In this document: positions 32,791 to 41,301 of the stretch, in pieces
Position numbering within the stretch: position 1 is the first letter of the stretch
Layout of the letters: each line of letters starts with the position of its first letter
Assembly: GCF_001434785.1 (NCBI RefSeq)
Contig: NZ_AZDT01000064.1
Coordinates: 1-64,000 of the forward strand
Direction of reading: 5' to 3'
Length of the DNA: 64,000 bases
Source: Levilactobacillus namurensis DSM 19117
GTDB lineage: Bacteria; Bacillota; Bacilli; Lactobacillales; Lactobacillaceae
Notes under the pieces: model-generated
Told to the model about the DNA's origin: nothing
What the model saw: only the letters and a program-made list of their open reading frames with translations
Databases searched by the model: none
Made by a program: the position numbers and the translations under genes

Positions 32791-33483
32791 ATGCAACTAG
32801 AAAAGGTTCAAGGGTTTTTGTTCGATCTACACGGGGTCATCGCAGATTCGTGGCAGTACCACTTGGCCTCGTGGCGGACGATTGCCGAAGAACTGGCGAT
32901 TCCGTGGACGCCGGCGTTAGCGCAAGCGTTGCCCGGCATGAGCCGGCAAGCCTCCCTAGAAACGATTCTGGCTTCGGCTCAGGAAAGCGGGCGGCTCTTG
33001 CCGGACGAGTTCAAGGCGGTGACCGACCATGAGAACGCCCTGTACCGTCAATACGTGGCGGCCATGACGCCAGCCAATCGCTTACCGGGGATTACCGCGT
33101 TCTTGGACCAGCTGGTCGCGGCGGGCTATCCGCTGGCTCTAGCCTCGGCGTCGACCAACGCACGGGCCGAAATTGAACGGTTGGGGCTGCAGGATTACTT
33201 CTCCCGAATTGTGCCGGCGGAAAGCTTAGCCGCGGCGAAGCCCGCTCCCGACGTTTACCTAGCCGCCGCTCAGCTCCTAGATGCGGATCCACGCGCCTGC
33301 GTGGCGCTAGAAGACACCCTGACGGGGGTGGCGGCTGCGAAGGCGGCCGGCTGCATCACGATTGGCCTCAACCGTGACCCGTTACCAGCCGCGGATGCGC
33401 AATTAAGCAGTACCGCCGAGCTTAGTCTTGCAACCGTGCAGCGGGTACTTGGTCGGCTAACGCGGTCAACAGAAACGCTTTAA
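32791..33483 (+). CDS. HAD-superfamily beta-phosphoglucomutase-like protein with altered DxD
   Basis: 230 residues. Features of beta-PGM and related phosphatases: GMSRQASLE cap motif, LASASTNA (motif II), AAAKPAPDVYLAA with Lys (motif III) and LEDTLTG (motif IV). Beta-PGM interconverts beta-glucose 1- and 6-phosphate. Here motif I reads FDLHGVIAD: nucleophile Asp12 is present but the second Asp (acid/base) is His14, from GAC to CAC. That should impair normal mutase or phosphatase action. ATG 32791. The last 62 bp overlap the convergent DUF488 gene. No maltose phosphorylase gene is near. Confidence 0.87.
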   Translation: MQLEKVQGFLFDLHGVIADSWQYHLASWRTIAEELAIPWTPALAQALPGMSRQASLETILASAQESGRLLPDEFKAVTDHENALYRQYVAAMTPANRLPGITAFLDQLVAAGYPLALASASTNARAEIERLGLQDYFSRIVPAESLAAAKPAPDVYLAAAQLLDADPRACVALEDTLTGVAAAKAAGCITIGLNRDPLPAADAQLSSTAELSLATVQRVLGRLTRSTETL

Positions 33484-33814
33484 GAATCACCGCTTGATTA
33501 TGGGTTTCATCCTTGGCGCCGTATAATAAGATGACGTCTTGGGTAGCCAATTGCGTTTTAAGCAGGGTCAAAAAGTCGGGGAGAGCCGGGTTGGCCTTGA
33601 TTTCGGCTAAGTACCGGGTCTTGAACTCTGGGAACTTTTCGGGGTCGTGATTGAACCATTTACGTAGTTCCGTGGTTGGCCCCATTTCTTTTTCCCAGCT
33701 ATCCAGGTGGGCGTTGACTTTGGAAATGCCCCGGGGCCATAAGCGGTCAACTAAGACCCGGTAGCCTTTAAGGTCAGCGGGCTTGGTGTAGATTCGTTCG
33801 AGTTTTAATGCCAT
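33422..33814 (-). CDS. DUF488 family protein (YeaO-like)
   Basis: 130 residues. Family marks: YRVLVDRLWPRGISK near the N-terminus (residues 17-31), WEKEMGPTTELRKWFNHDPEKFPEF region (core LRKWFNHDPEK), and LLYGAKDETHNQA. The function of DUF488 is not known; proteins are small and cytoplasmic. ATG 33814 is about 10 nt after GGAG. The 3' end overlaps the convergent beta-PGM-like gene by 62 bp, so the two mRNAs are complementary at their ends. Confidence 0.9.
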   Translation of the reverse strand: MALKLERIYTKPADLKGYRVLVDRLWPRGISKVNAHLDSWEKEMGPTTELRKWFNHDPEKFPEFKTRYLAEIKANPALPDFLTLLKTQLATQDVILLYGAKDETHNQAVILKAFLLTALADQVPAARLQD

Positions 33815-33888
33815 AACGCTATCATCTCCTGTTTCCCATTCTAGCAGGGTGGGGAGATGGTGCCAAATTAAAGTGAGGGATTTTTTAA

Positions 33889-34518
33889 ATGACTGAAGAG
33901 ATTGGGGCGTTCTACACGGGACGACCAACGGAGCAGATTGCCCAGGAGTTGCTGGGCCACGAATTGGTGTATACCACACCGGCTGGAACCATGAGTGGGT
34001 GGATCGTGGAGACCGAGGCCTACCTTGGCCAGCAGGATACCGCGGCCCACGCGTTCAACGGCCGACACACGGCAGCCAACGCGGCGCTCTATGATGCGCC
34101 GGGGACGATTTACATCTACGTTCTGCGCGGGTTCTACATGTTCGATGTGGCGACGCAGGCAGCGGGGACCCCGCAAGGAATCTTGATTCGCGGCATCGAA
34201 CCGCACCAGGGTCTAGACTTGATGCGACAACATCGCGATAAGCCGGATCCGGCAATCACTAATGGGCCGGGGAAATTGATGGCGGCTTTAGGAATTCAGA
34301 GTAAGGCCCTCAACCGGACCATGCTGGGCGCCAAGAACTTGACGATTACGCCCACGATGACCCGTCGGCCTAAGCAGATTACGGCGACCGCTCGGGTCGG
34401 GGTCAGTGATGGCAGCTGGCACGACCGACCGTTGCGTTACCTGGTGGCGGGCAATCCCTATGTGTCGGCCAGTCGGAAACGTGACTGGGACCGGGAACAC
34501 CACGGGTGGCAAGCTTAG
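33889..34518 (+). CDS. Alkyladenine DNA glycosylase (AAG/MPG family, Mpg)
   Basis: 209 residues. It removes alkylated and deaminated purines. Seen: VETEAYLGQQDTAAHAFNGRHTAAN (about 44-68) with the catalytic Glu, YIYVLRGFYMFDV, and NGPGKLMAALGI (about 124-135). The fold is unrelated to the Tag-type protein at 4523, so this window carries two different 3-methyladenine repair families, and this one keeps its active site. ATG 33889 follows AGTGAGGG by 9 nt. Single gene with a terminator at 34575-34620. Confidence 0.94.
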   Translation: MTEEIGAFYTGRPTEQIAQELLGHELVYTTPAGTMSGWIVETEAYLGQQDTAAHAFNGRHTAANAALYDAPGTIYIYVLRGFYMFDVATQAAGTPQGILIRGIEPHQGLDLMRQHRDKPDPAITNGPGKLMAALGIQSKALNRTMLGAKNLTITPTMTRRPKQITATARVGVSDGSWHDRPLRYLVAGNPYVSASRKRDWDREHHGWQA

Positions 34519-34574
34519 GGACTAGCCGTTGGCTTGCGGGTATCCAGCCAATCCGACATAAAATTCAGAAAATC

Positions 34575-34620
34575 AAAGAGCCGTTTTCCAAATGGGGTTT
34601 CACTTGGAAAACGGCTCTTT
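34575..34620. terminator. Terminator between convergent mpg and menG
   Basis: AAAGAGCCGTTTTCCAA and TTGGAAAACGGCTCTTT, 17-bp perfect arms, bidirectional. Confidence 0.85.
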
Positions 34621-34635
34621 CGTTTGTTCAAAATC

Positions 34636-35355
34636 TTAGTAGGGTTTCCGGCCAAAGTGGGCCGCCGCCGCACCCAGGTTAAATCGCTCGAAGTGCACGG
34701 CGGTTAATCCCGCGGCGGTAAACATGGCGGCGAGTTGTTCAGCCGACACGAATTGGTGCGTGGTCCGTTGCAGGTAATTGTACGCCTGATAATGGTGGGC
34801 CACCACGCGGCCCATCAAGGGAACCAGGTGACCGAAGTATAGTTGCCAGCCCGCGTGAACCACGGGATTCGTGGGTTGCGAAGTCTCCAGGCAGACCACC
34901 TGACCGCCGGGCTTGACCACCCGCACCATCTCGGACAGAACTTGTTGGGCGTCCGGGACGTTGCGTAGGCCGAAGCCGATGGTGACCACGTCGAAGGTGT
35001 TGTCGGGATAGTTGAGGTGCATCGCATCACCTTGATGTAACGCGATTTGCCCCTGCAAATGAGTTGCCCGGACTTTCTGGTCCGCCACGGCTAACATCTC
35101 TTGACTGAGGTCTAAGCCGACCACGTGGCCAGCCGGTCCGGCCGCTTGGGACAAAGCAATCGTCCAGTCGCCAGTGCCGCAACACAGGTCCAAGGCAAAG
35201 CTACCGGGGGACACCTGCATGGCGTCCATGACCCGGCGACGCCAGAGCTGGTGGGTCCCTAGGCTGATCAGGCGGTTCATCTGGTCATACTGCGGGGCAA
35301 TGTGGTCAAAGAGCTGAGCGACCGTTTTTTCCGGAGTGCGATTGGTCAGAGACAT
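34636..35355 (-). CDS. menG: Demethylmenaquinone methyltransferase (UbiE/MenG family)
   Basis: 239 residues. SAM-dependent methylation of demethylmenaquinone, the last menaquinone step. Seen: VAQLFDHIAPQYDQMNRLISLGTHQLWRR (residues 13-41), SAM motif LDLCCGTGDWT (54-64), GFGLRNVPD (127-135), VVKPGGQVVCLE. ATG 35355 follows GAGGAGG. Cotranscribed with the map gene 15 bp upstream. A Lactobacillaceae strain may need added precursors to make quinones; no other men genes are here. Confidence 0.94.
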   Translation of the reverse strand: MSLTNRTPEKTVAQLFDHIAPQYDQMNRLISLGTHQLWRRRVMDAMQVSPGSFALDLCCGTGDWTIALSQAAGPAGHVVGLDLSQEMLAVADQKVRATHLQGQIALHQGDAMHLNYPDNTFDVVTIGFGLRNVPDAQQVLSEMVRVVKPGGQVVCLETSQPTNPVVHAGWQLYFGHLVPLMGRVVAHHYQAYNYLQRTTHQFVSAEQLAAMFTAAGLTAVHFERFNLGAAAAHFGRKPY

Positions 35356-35370
35356 GGCAAACCCTCCTCA

Positions 35371-36165
35371 CTAGAGCAGATACTTGGCGTCGAATTCTGG
35401 GTCCTGCGAGGTCAAAATCTTGGGACCGTCCTTGGTGATGACCAGGGTGTGTTCGTATTGGCAAGACAGGGAGCCATCAGCGGAGACGTAGTATTCCCAC
35501 GACTTGTCCGCCGTTGGCTTCGACTTGATCTCCCAGGTACCCAGGTTGACCATGGGTTCGATGGTGATGGTCATGCCTTCGCGTAACCGCAGGCCATGAC
35601 CGGCTTCACCGTAGTGGGGCACGTTAGGCTGTTCGTGCATGGTCGGGCCGATGCCGTGGCCAATCAATTCGCGCACGTCGCCCATGTGGTTCTGGACTTC
35701 GACGTAGTCTTGAATGGCGTGGCCGATGTCACCGATGCGGTTGCCCACCACGGCTTGGTCGATTCCCAAATACAGGGCCTTGTGGGTCACGTCCATCAGG
35801 TGTTGGGCTTCGGGACTGATATTCCCCACAGCGTAGGCCCAGCAAGAGTCACTTTCGAAGCCGTCGAGGTTGACGGTCATGTCGACCTTGACCACGTCGC
35901 CGTTCTTTAGGAGCAGGTTGTGCCGGGGAATGGCGTGGGCCACTTCGTCGTTAACGCTGACGCAGGTCGCATACTTGTAACCTTCAAAACCCTTTTCAGA
36001 GGGGCGGGCACCGTGTTCTTCGATGTACTTGTTGGCGAATTCTTCGATTTCCCAGCTTGAGATACCGGGCTTGATGATCTTCCGGAGACCTTTATGGACG
36101 CCAGCTAAAACGGCGCCGGATTCGGCCATTTTTTCAATTTCACGAGGTGATTTAATGGTTATCAA
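35371..36165 (-). CDS. map: Methionine aminopeptidase, type I
   Basis: 264 residues. It removes the N-terminal Met from new proteins. The five metal ligands are visible: VKVDMTVNLDGFESDSCWAY supplies the two Asp (core DGFESDSCW), GHGIGPTMHEQPNVPHYG the His, and ITIEPM and the late QYEHT the two Glu. Length is normal for the Lactobacillales form, which carries an extra insertion SKPTADKSWEYYVSADGSLSCQ (core KPTADKSWEYY). The start is TTG 36165, 8 nt after AAGGAGG. First gene of a map-menG pair. Confidence 0.96.
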   Translation of the reverse strand: MITIKSPREIEKMAESGAVLAGVHKGLRKIIKPGISSWEIEEFANKYIEEHGARPSEKGFEGYKYATCVSVNDEVAHAIPRHNLLLKNGDVVKVDMTVNLDGFESDSCWAYAVGNISPEAQHLMDVTHKALYLGIDQAVVGNRIGDIGHAIQDYVEVQNHMGDVRELIGHGIGPTMHEQPNVPHYGEAGHGLRLREGMTITIEPMVNLGTWEIKSKPTADKSWEYYVSADGSLSCQYEHTLVITKDGPKILTSQDPEFDAKYLL

Positions 36166-36300
36166 CGTGGTTCCTCCTTCAAAGTTCTTACATAACTAAT
36201 TTACACCTAAATGACTTAGACGGCGAATGGTCTGGTTGAATTTATCAGATTCGGGGGCTAAAGTTCCCCAAGTCAGTCGTCTCGACCGTCGTGGGTAAAA

Positions 36301-36330
36301 GAAAAGACCGAACACCGGGGATGTTCAGTC
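36301..36330 (-). terminator. Terminator of the 57-aa gene
   Basis: On the minus strand GACTGAACA and TGTTCGGTC form a stem followed by TTTTC. Confidence 0.75.
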
Positions 36331-36336
36331 TGACCC

Positions 36337-36510
36337 TTAAGGCTTGAGCTTGGTAATCTTGCCAGCATCGATCTGTTTTAAGATGTGCTTGGCTTCTTCG
36401 ATTCGGGAATCACACAGGAAGCGCATGGAACTATTGTGGTCCGCTTCCGCCTGCTTCATCTGGTCGGTCAGAAACTCAATTTCATCCTTTAAATACGCGA
36501 CTAAATCCAT
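36337..36510 (-). CDS. Small helical protein (57 aa)
   Basis: ATG 36510 lies 8 nt after GGGGG; stop at 36337-36339, and a terminator begins 7 bp beyond. The 57-residue product is charged and predicted helical throughout (DLVAYLKDEIEFLTDQMKQAE at 2-22, then IEEAKHILKQI), suggestive of a short coiled coil. No signal or membrane segment. No family recognised. It has its own promoter region and is not part of the map operon. Confidence 0.75.
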   Translation of the reverse strand: MDLVAYLKDEIEFLTDQMKQAEADHNSSMRFLCDSRIEEAKHILKQIDAGKITKLKP

Positions 36511-36624
36511 GATTTGCCCCCATCTTTGTTAGTGTTACGAACGGCCTGCAAGCGACCGTTGGCGTTAGATTCATTGTACCAGAGATTGCGTGATAAGTAA
36601 CTTGATTGGTGCGGGGCCAATGTG

Positions 36625-36653
36625 TTTACAGCTTGCTTAAAAAGCGGTAGCAT
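36625..36653 (+). promoter_or_regulatory. Promoter of the DHA2 MFS transporter
   Basis: TTTACA (36625-36630), 17 nt, TAGCAT (36648-36653). Confidence 0.5.
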
Positions 36654-36708
36654 GGATACCAGTTAAGAATGTTTCTAAATGGGAGAGATATTTGAGGGAG
36701 TGGATTAG

Positions 36709-38124
36709 ATGAACGAACAATCAGTCGACTTACAGGGTCGACCATACCATCGGATGGCGTTTATTTGGACCTTACTAGCGGGGACCTTCACCATGTCGAT
36801 CAGTCAATCGTCACTGTCAACGGCTTATCCCACGTTGATGAAGTACTTTGGCGTTCCCGCCTCAACGATCCAATGGTTGACCACCGGGTTCATGTTGGTG
36901 ATGGTGGTCATGATGCCGGTTAGTCCGTGGCTGTTGAATAATTTACGTTTTCCGGTGCTATTTATCAGTATGCTGGCCTTATTCGATGTCGGGACGTTTA
37001 TTATTTACTTAGCCACGAGTTTCCCCATGATGATGGTCGGCCGGGTCATGGAAGCCATGGCCGTCGGGGTCATGTTCCCGTCGTATCAATCCGTGATGCT
37101 ACAGATCACGCCGGAGGCAAAACGGGGTGGCGTGATGGGTCTCGCCGGGCTGGTCATGGGGTCCGCGTTAGCCGTGGGACCAATCATCTCGGGGATCGTG
37201 TTGCGCTACACCACCTGGCAGGGACTGTTCGTGGTCTTCATGGCCATTATTACGGTCGTGTTCTTGGTGGCCTGGAAGACCATTAAGAACGTGATGCCGC
37301 AAAAGACGTCGCGCCTGGATTACCTGTCCGTGATCGGAAGCCTAGGTTTCATTGGGATTCTCTATGTCGTCAACCAGATCGGTAAGACGGGGGTCAACTG
37401 GGGCCTAGAAGGCGCAATCTTAGTAGTCAGCGTCCTTCTAGTGGCTTACTTTGTTTGGCGGCAATTCCACGTGGCGGAACCGCTCTTGGAGTTACGGGTC
37501 CTTAAGACGTTTAACTTTGACTTAGCTGCACTCTTAACGGGGACGTCGTACATCGCGTTGATCGTGGTCACGATTATCTTCCCGTTGTACTACCAGACGG
37601 TGCTGGGCCTATCGCCCTTTGCGTCCGGAATGTCGCTGGTTCCCGGGGCCGTTCTCTTAAGCCTGTTGAACCCGTTAACGGGGCGGTTGGCGGATAAGAT
37701 TGGCTTCAAGGCCACCATGCTCACCGGGATGGGCATGATCGTCCTAGGCTGGGCGCTACTGGCCGGAATTGGCGGGAAGCAGCCACTAGTCATCATGATT
37801 CTGATTGCTGCACTGATTGAAGGCGGGAACGCCTTCGTGATGATGCCAGCGGTCACGTTAGGGGCCAACTCCTTGCCGGATCATCTGATTCCCCACGGAA
37901 CAGCCGTGATTACCACGGTCCGGCAAATTGCCGGGTCTACCGGGGTTGCGGTGGCCACGTTGATTTTGGCCATGGTGACCCAGAGTCATCTGTCCTTGGG
38001 TAGCATGTCTGCTCGGTTAGCCGGGTATCGGGCCGTCTTCATCACGTTTTTAGCCGTGTCCATTGTCGGCTTTATCTTTGCGGCGATGTTACGGGATGGT
38101 CGGAAGACCAAGTCTCAAGCTTAA
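36709..38124 (+). CDS. MFS drug transporter of the DHA2 (EmrB/QacA/LmrB) type
   Basis: 471 residues with about 14 hydrophobic segments. The DHA2 marks include STAYPTLMKYFGVPASTIQWLTTGFMLVMVVMMP (core TIQWLTTGFML) and the motif-C-like GLVMGSALAVGPIISGI. It should export lipophilic drugs or organic cations by H+ exchange. ATG 36709 follows GGGAG at about 10 nt. Monocistronic, with a terminator at 38149-38190. Substrate unknown. Confidence 0.92.
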   Translation: MNEQSVDLQGRPYHRMAFIWTLLAGTFTMSISQSSLSTAYPTLMKYFGVPASTIQWLTTGFMLVMVVMMPVSPWLLNNLRFPVLFISMLALFDVGTFIIYLATSFPMMMVGRVMEAMAVGVMFPSYQSVMLQITPEAKRGGVMGLAGLVMGSALAVGPIISGIVLRYTTWQGLFVVFMAIITVVFLVAWKTIKNVMPQKTSRLDYLSVIGSLGFIGILYVVNQIGKTGVNWGLEGAILVVSVLLVAYFVWRQFHVAEPLLELRVLKTFNFDLAALLTGTSYIALIVVTIIFPLYYQTVLGLSPFASGMSLVPGAVLLSLLNPLTGRLADKIGFKATMLTGMGMIVLGWALLAGIGGKQPLVIMILIAALIEGGNAFVMMPAVTLGANSLPDHLIPHGTAVITTVRQIAGSTGVAVATLILAMVTQSHLSLGSMSARLAGYRAVFITFLAVSIVGFIFAAMLRDGRKTKSQA

Positions 38125-38148
38125 ACTTCTTAAACCTTTAATTACGCA

Positions 38149-38190
38149 AAATCACCACTAAGCGCTTGTCTGTGCTTAGTGGTGATTTTT
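38149..38190. terminator. Terminator between DHA2 transporter and SDR genes
   Basis: AAATCACCACTAAGC and GCTTAGTGGTGATTT with a T-run; bidirectional. Confidence 0.85.
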
Positions 38191-38212
38191 AAGTTCTGAT
38201 GATACATCGAAA

Positions 38213-39034
38213 TCAGTGGGTCTCCGCAAAACCGCGCCGGCCGCCGGGCTTAGGAATCTGGTTCTGCATCATCACGCTGAAACCACCGTCGATAGCCAGA
38301 CTCGTGGCGTTCACGTAACTGGACCGGTCACTAGCTAGGAATAAGATGGCGTTGGCGATATCATCCGTGGTGCCAATGCGCTTGCTGGCGGTCAGGGCCT
38401 TTCGCCCGTTTTCTACGGCCGGGTCGGCGTAGAAGGCTGCGGACATCGGTGTCTTGACCAGGCAAGGTTCGAGGACGTTGCTCCGGATGCCGAACATCCC
38501 CCATTCAGCGGCGACCTGCTTGGAGAGCATGTTCACCCCAGCCTTACTGGTACTGTAAGCACCGCTGTAAGTTTCGGGGATGTCGCTGGCCACCGTTGAG
38601 ATATGGACGAAGGTGCCGTGTTTTTGCTGGATCATCAGTTTACCGAACTCATGGGTGATGAGGTAGTAGCCGTTGAGGTTCACGTCTAAGACTTGTTTCC
38701 AAGTCGCGTAGTCGAGGTCTTCGAGGGGGTCGAACTTAAGGATGCCGGCCGTATTGATGACCACGTCGACCCGGCCAAAGGTGGCTTGGACTTGTTGAAC
38801 GGCTTGTTGGACGCTACTTTCCTTGGTGACGTCACAATTGATCGCCAGTGCGGCGATGTGGTCGTCGTTCATCAACTTGGTGACCAGTTCGGCCGTTTTG
38901 TCGGGGTCTTGATCCAACGCGACCACGGTAGCTTGGTGGGCGGCGAGGGCTTCACAGATTTTGGCCCCCATTCCCCCAATAGCCCCGGTAACCACGCAGA
39001 CCTTATCTTTTAATTCCAGCCAATCAGCTGTCAT
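38213..39034 (-). CDS. Short-chain dehydrogenase/reductase
   Basis: 273 residues, classical SDR. NAD-binding TGAIGGMG (17-24), Asp following the second strand (ALDQD, so NAD(H) preferred), NTAG (93-96 region), catalytic Ser and YSTSK near 145-160. It lies 36 bp downstream of the AroE-like gene and ends the minus-strand operon. It may oxidise a cyclohexane-carboxylate intermediate of shikimate/quinate breakdown, which is contextual inference. The last 20 residues are Gly/Arg-rich and not part of the core. Confidence 0.9.
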   Translation of the reverse strand: MTADWLELKDKVCVVTGAIGGMGAKICEALAAHQATVVALDQDPDKTAELVTKLMNDDHIAALAINCDVTKESSVQQAVQQVQATFGRVDVVINTAGILKFDPLEDLDYATWKQVLDVNLNGYYLITHEFGKLMIQQKHGTFVHISTVASDIPETYSGAYSTSKAGVNMLSKQVAAEWGMFGIRSNVLEPCLVKTPMSAAFYADPAVENGRKALTASKRIGTTDDIANAILFLASDRSSYVNATSLAIDGGFSVMMQNQIPKPGGRRGFAETH

Positions 39035-39070
39035 TTTAGAGAACTTCCTTTCTGATTTATGATTCGTAAC

Positions 39071-39904
39071 TTAAGGCATCGGCACGCCGGTCCAGAGCTT
39101 AAAGGCGGCGGCTCCTTGATTATGGAGCATGCCTTGTCCGTTGATGATGTGGGCGACCTGAGCGTGTTGGGCCACAGTCATTAGCTTGGTCGTGGCGGGA
39201 GCGTAGACGGTATCGAAGACGGTCATGTTCGGGTGGAACCAGGTGGGGTCATCGACTAGCGTCTGGTCGATCAACTTCCCCATGCCTAGGCCGGTCGCGT
39301 CCGCGTAAATGTCCGATTCAGCGATGGCGGCTTGGAATTGGTCCCGGTCTTCTAGTGGGTAGAAGGTGGCGTGACAGGTCGTCTGATCGTTAATGACCTG
39401 GACGATGTGTTTTGCGTTGGCGACGGAGGGGTCGTTGATATTGAAGACGTTGAGGGTCTGGACCCCGGTTAGAGCTGCTTGGATGGCAATGGGGGTCCCC
39501 GCACCGCCAATCCCAGCTAGAGTCATGGTCGTGCCGGTCAAGTCAACCTGATTGTCGGCCAATGAATCTACGAAGCCGATACCGTCGGTGGTGTAGCCGG
39601 TTAAGCTGCCATCGTGGTTGACGATGGTGTTGACAGCACCCACTAATTTCGCCGTCTGATCAAGATGGTCGAGGAGCGGAATCACAGCCTGTTTGAAGGG
39701 CATGGAGACACTGGCGCCTAACATCTTGAAAGCGCGGATGGCTTGGACGGCAGCGGCCAATTGGTCGGGTTCCACATCGAAGGCCAAGAAGCGTGCGTTG
39801 AGTTTTGCCGCATCAAAAGCGGTGTTGTGCAGGGCTGGTGATTTAGAATGACCAGCCGGGTGAGCGATGAGGCCCACTAATTTAGTATGTCCATCAATTT
39901 CCAT
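39071..39904 (-). CDS. Shikimate/quinate dehydrogenase (AroE family)
   Basis: 277 residues. Substrate-binding GLIAHPAGHSKSPALHN (11-27, SxS motif), SMPFKQAVIP (67-76) with the catalytic Lys, NTIVNHDG, and the Rossmann loop AGIGGAGTP. The nucleotide loop following the second strand reads NINDPS, suggesting NAD use, which is typical of catabolic quinate/shikimate dehydrogenases rather than biosynthetic NADP-dependent AroE. It is between the OFA-type transporter (3 bp upstream) and SDR, in an operon controlled by the LysR gene opposite. Confidence 0.92.
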   Translation of the reverse strand: MEIDGHTKLVGLIAHPAGHSKSPALHNTAFDAAKLNARFLAFDVEPDQLAAAVQAIRAFKMLGASVSMPFKQAVIPLLDHLDQTAKLVGAVNTIVNHDGSLTGYTTDGIGFVDSLADNQVDLTGTTMTLAGIGGAGTPIAIQAALTGVQTLNVFNINDPSVANAKHIVQVINDQTTCHATFYPLEDRDQFQAAIAESDIYADATGLGMGKLIDQTLVDDPTWFHPNMTVFDTVYAPATTKLMTVAQHAQVAHIINGQGMLHNQGAAAFKLWTGVPMP

Positions 39905-39907
39905 AAG

Positions 39908-41137
39908 TTAATGACCTCCATTTTCAGTGTGTCGACCAATTCCTTGATGCATCAGGTAAAGGTCGATTAGGATACCGACCACCGCAACACCGATTGCGAC
40001 CAGATAGGAGCCGTAATAGGCGTGCGCGCCGGCGTTGGCGTGCATGGTGAGCGTGGCAATCTGTGGACCAATCAGCGCCCCAATGGCGTAGCCAAAGAAC
40101 ATGATGCCGTAATTGGTCCCAGAGAACTTAGCGCCAAAGGTTTTACCAGTCAGGGTCGGGAAGACCACCAAGACCCCGCCGAAGGATGCGCCTAGGATGA
40201 TCAGAAAGACCGTGAACAGGGCGATTCCGGTAGCCAAACGCAGTCCCGCTAGACCGATGATGGTTAGGCAGAGGATGAGGAAGAGGGTCTTGGTCTCGCC
40301 TAAATGGTCAACGGCCCGACCGGTAATCATACGGCCAAAGAAGTTGGCTAAGGTGTTGACCACCACGAAGTTAGCCGCCACGATGGGGGTCAGCGCTAAC
40401 TGGACTTGAGCAATCGCTGAGAGGGACCCAATCAACATGATGCCGGCCGTGCACGCGATAGCGAACAACGCGAGAAGTAACCAGAAGGTTAGGGACCGCA
40501 TCATTTCTTTAGGGGATTTCCCGGTCTGTGCGGGTTCGGCCGTGGTTGTGGTTGGCGTCTCGGGTGAAGCCATCAACCAGCCGACTAACCAGACTAAGAC
40601 TAAGTAAGTGGCGCCAATTGGCATGAGACCAGCGGCGCCCATAGTGGCACAGAGCCAGGCGCCGGCTTTGGCTAAGACCAGTGGTCCTAAGGAAGCGGCT
40701 CCGAGGAGTAATCCGGAAATCGTTCCCCGTTTTTCGGGAAACCACTTCAAGGTGGTCAGCAAAGCGGGGTTATAGAGTAGCCCGTTCCCGGTTCCCGCTA
40801 GGATACCGATGGAAAAATACAGAAACCAGAGACTGTGGGCGAAGGCCCCCAGGAACCATCCCAGACCAAAGATGGCACCGCCGACGTACATGAGTTTTTT
40901 AGGGGAAGAGTGGTCGATGATCCGACCGGAAATAATACCAAAAGCGGCCATAAAGAATTGATAAATGGTCAAGGTCAGGGCAACTTGGGAAGCCGTTGCG
41001 CCAGTGGCTTGAACCAGAGTATTGGCGAAGACCGAAAAGGCGGCCGAAGCCGAGCAACAGAAGATGATGATAAACGCTGCGGTAAAGACTAAGCGCCGTT
41101 GTCCGGAGACTTGAGTCGGGAGATGAGTTGTTTCCAT
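39908..41137 (-). CDS. MFS transporter, oxalate/formate antiporter (OFA)-like
   Basis: 409 residues with twelve hydrophobic segments. OFA-type features: FSVFANTLVQATG at the first helix, GISGRIIDHSSPKKLMYVGG loop (core IDHSSPKK), PEKRGTISGLLLG. The family exchanges carboxylates; with a shikimate/quinate dehydrogenase 3 bp downstream, uptake of quinate or shikimate is inferred. ATG 41137 follows TAGGTGG. First gene of the operon; a cre-like site and LysR-type box lie in the divergent promoter. Confidence 0.9.
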   Translation of the reverse strand: METTHLPTQVSGQRRLVFTAAFIIIFCCSASAAFSVFANTLVQATGATASQVALTLTIYQFFMAAFGIISGRIIDHSSPKKLMYVGGAIFGLGWFLGAFAHSLWFLYFSIGILAGTGNGLLYNPALLTTLKWFPEKRGTISGLLLGAASLGPLVLAKAGAWLCATMGAAGLMPIGATYLVLVWLVGWLMASPETPTTTTAEPAQTGKSPKEMMRSLTFWLLLALFAIACTAGIMLIGSLSAIAQVQLALTPIVAANFVVVNTLANFFGRMITGRAVDHLGETKTLFLILCLTIIGLAGLRLATGIALFTVFLIILGASFGGVLVVFPTLTGKTFGAKFSGTNYGIMFFGYAIGALIGPQIATLTMHANAGAHAYYGSYLVAIGVAVVGILIDLYLMHQGIGRHTENGGH

Positions 41138-41180
41138 TAAAATGCACCACCTAATTGAATTGACAAGATTTATTCCAATG

Positions 41181-41267
41181 AGAAAGCGCTCTCTTCACAG
41201 ATTATGGTAGGCTAGACTTAAGCTAAAAACCAATACCGATTTGGAAACATCTATAGCCTGAAGCTAT
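41181..41267. promoter_or_regulatory. Divergent control region: cre-like site and LysR box
   Basis: AGAAAGCGCTCTCT (41181-41194) matches 12 of 14 cre positions. ATAGC-CTGAA-GCTAT (41253-41267) is a perfect inverted repeat with the T-N11-A pattern of LysR operators. CcpA repression and LysR induction of the transport operon are inferred. Confidence 0.5.
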
Positions 41268-41301
41268 CAGTGGTCGAAAAGCCAATAGGGGGGATCCACC
41301 C

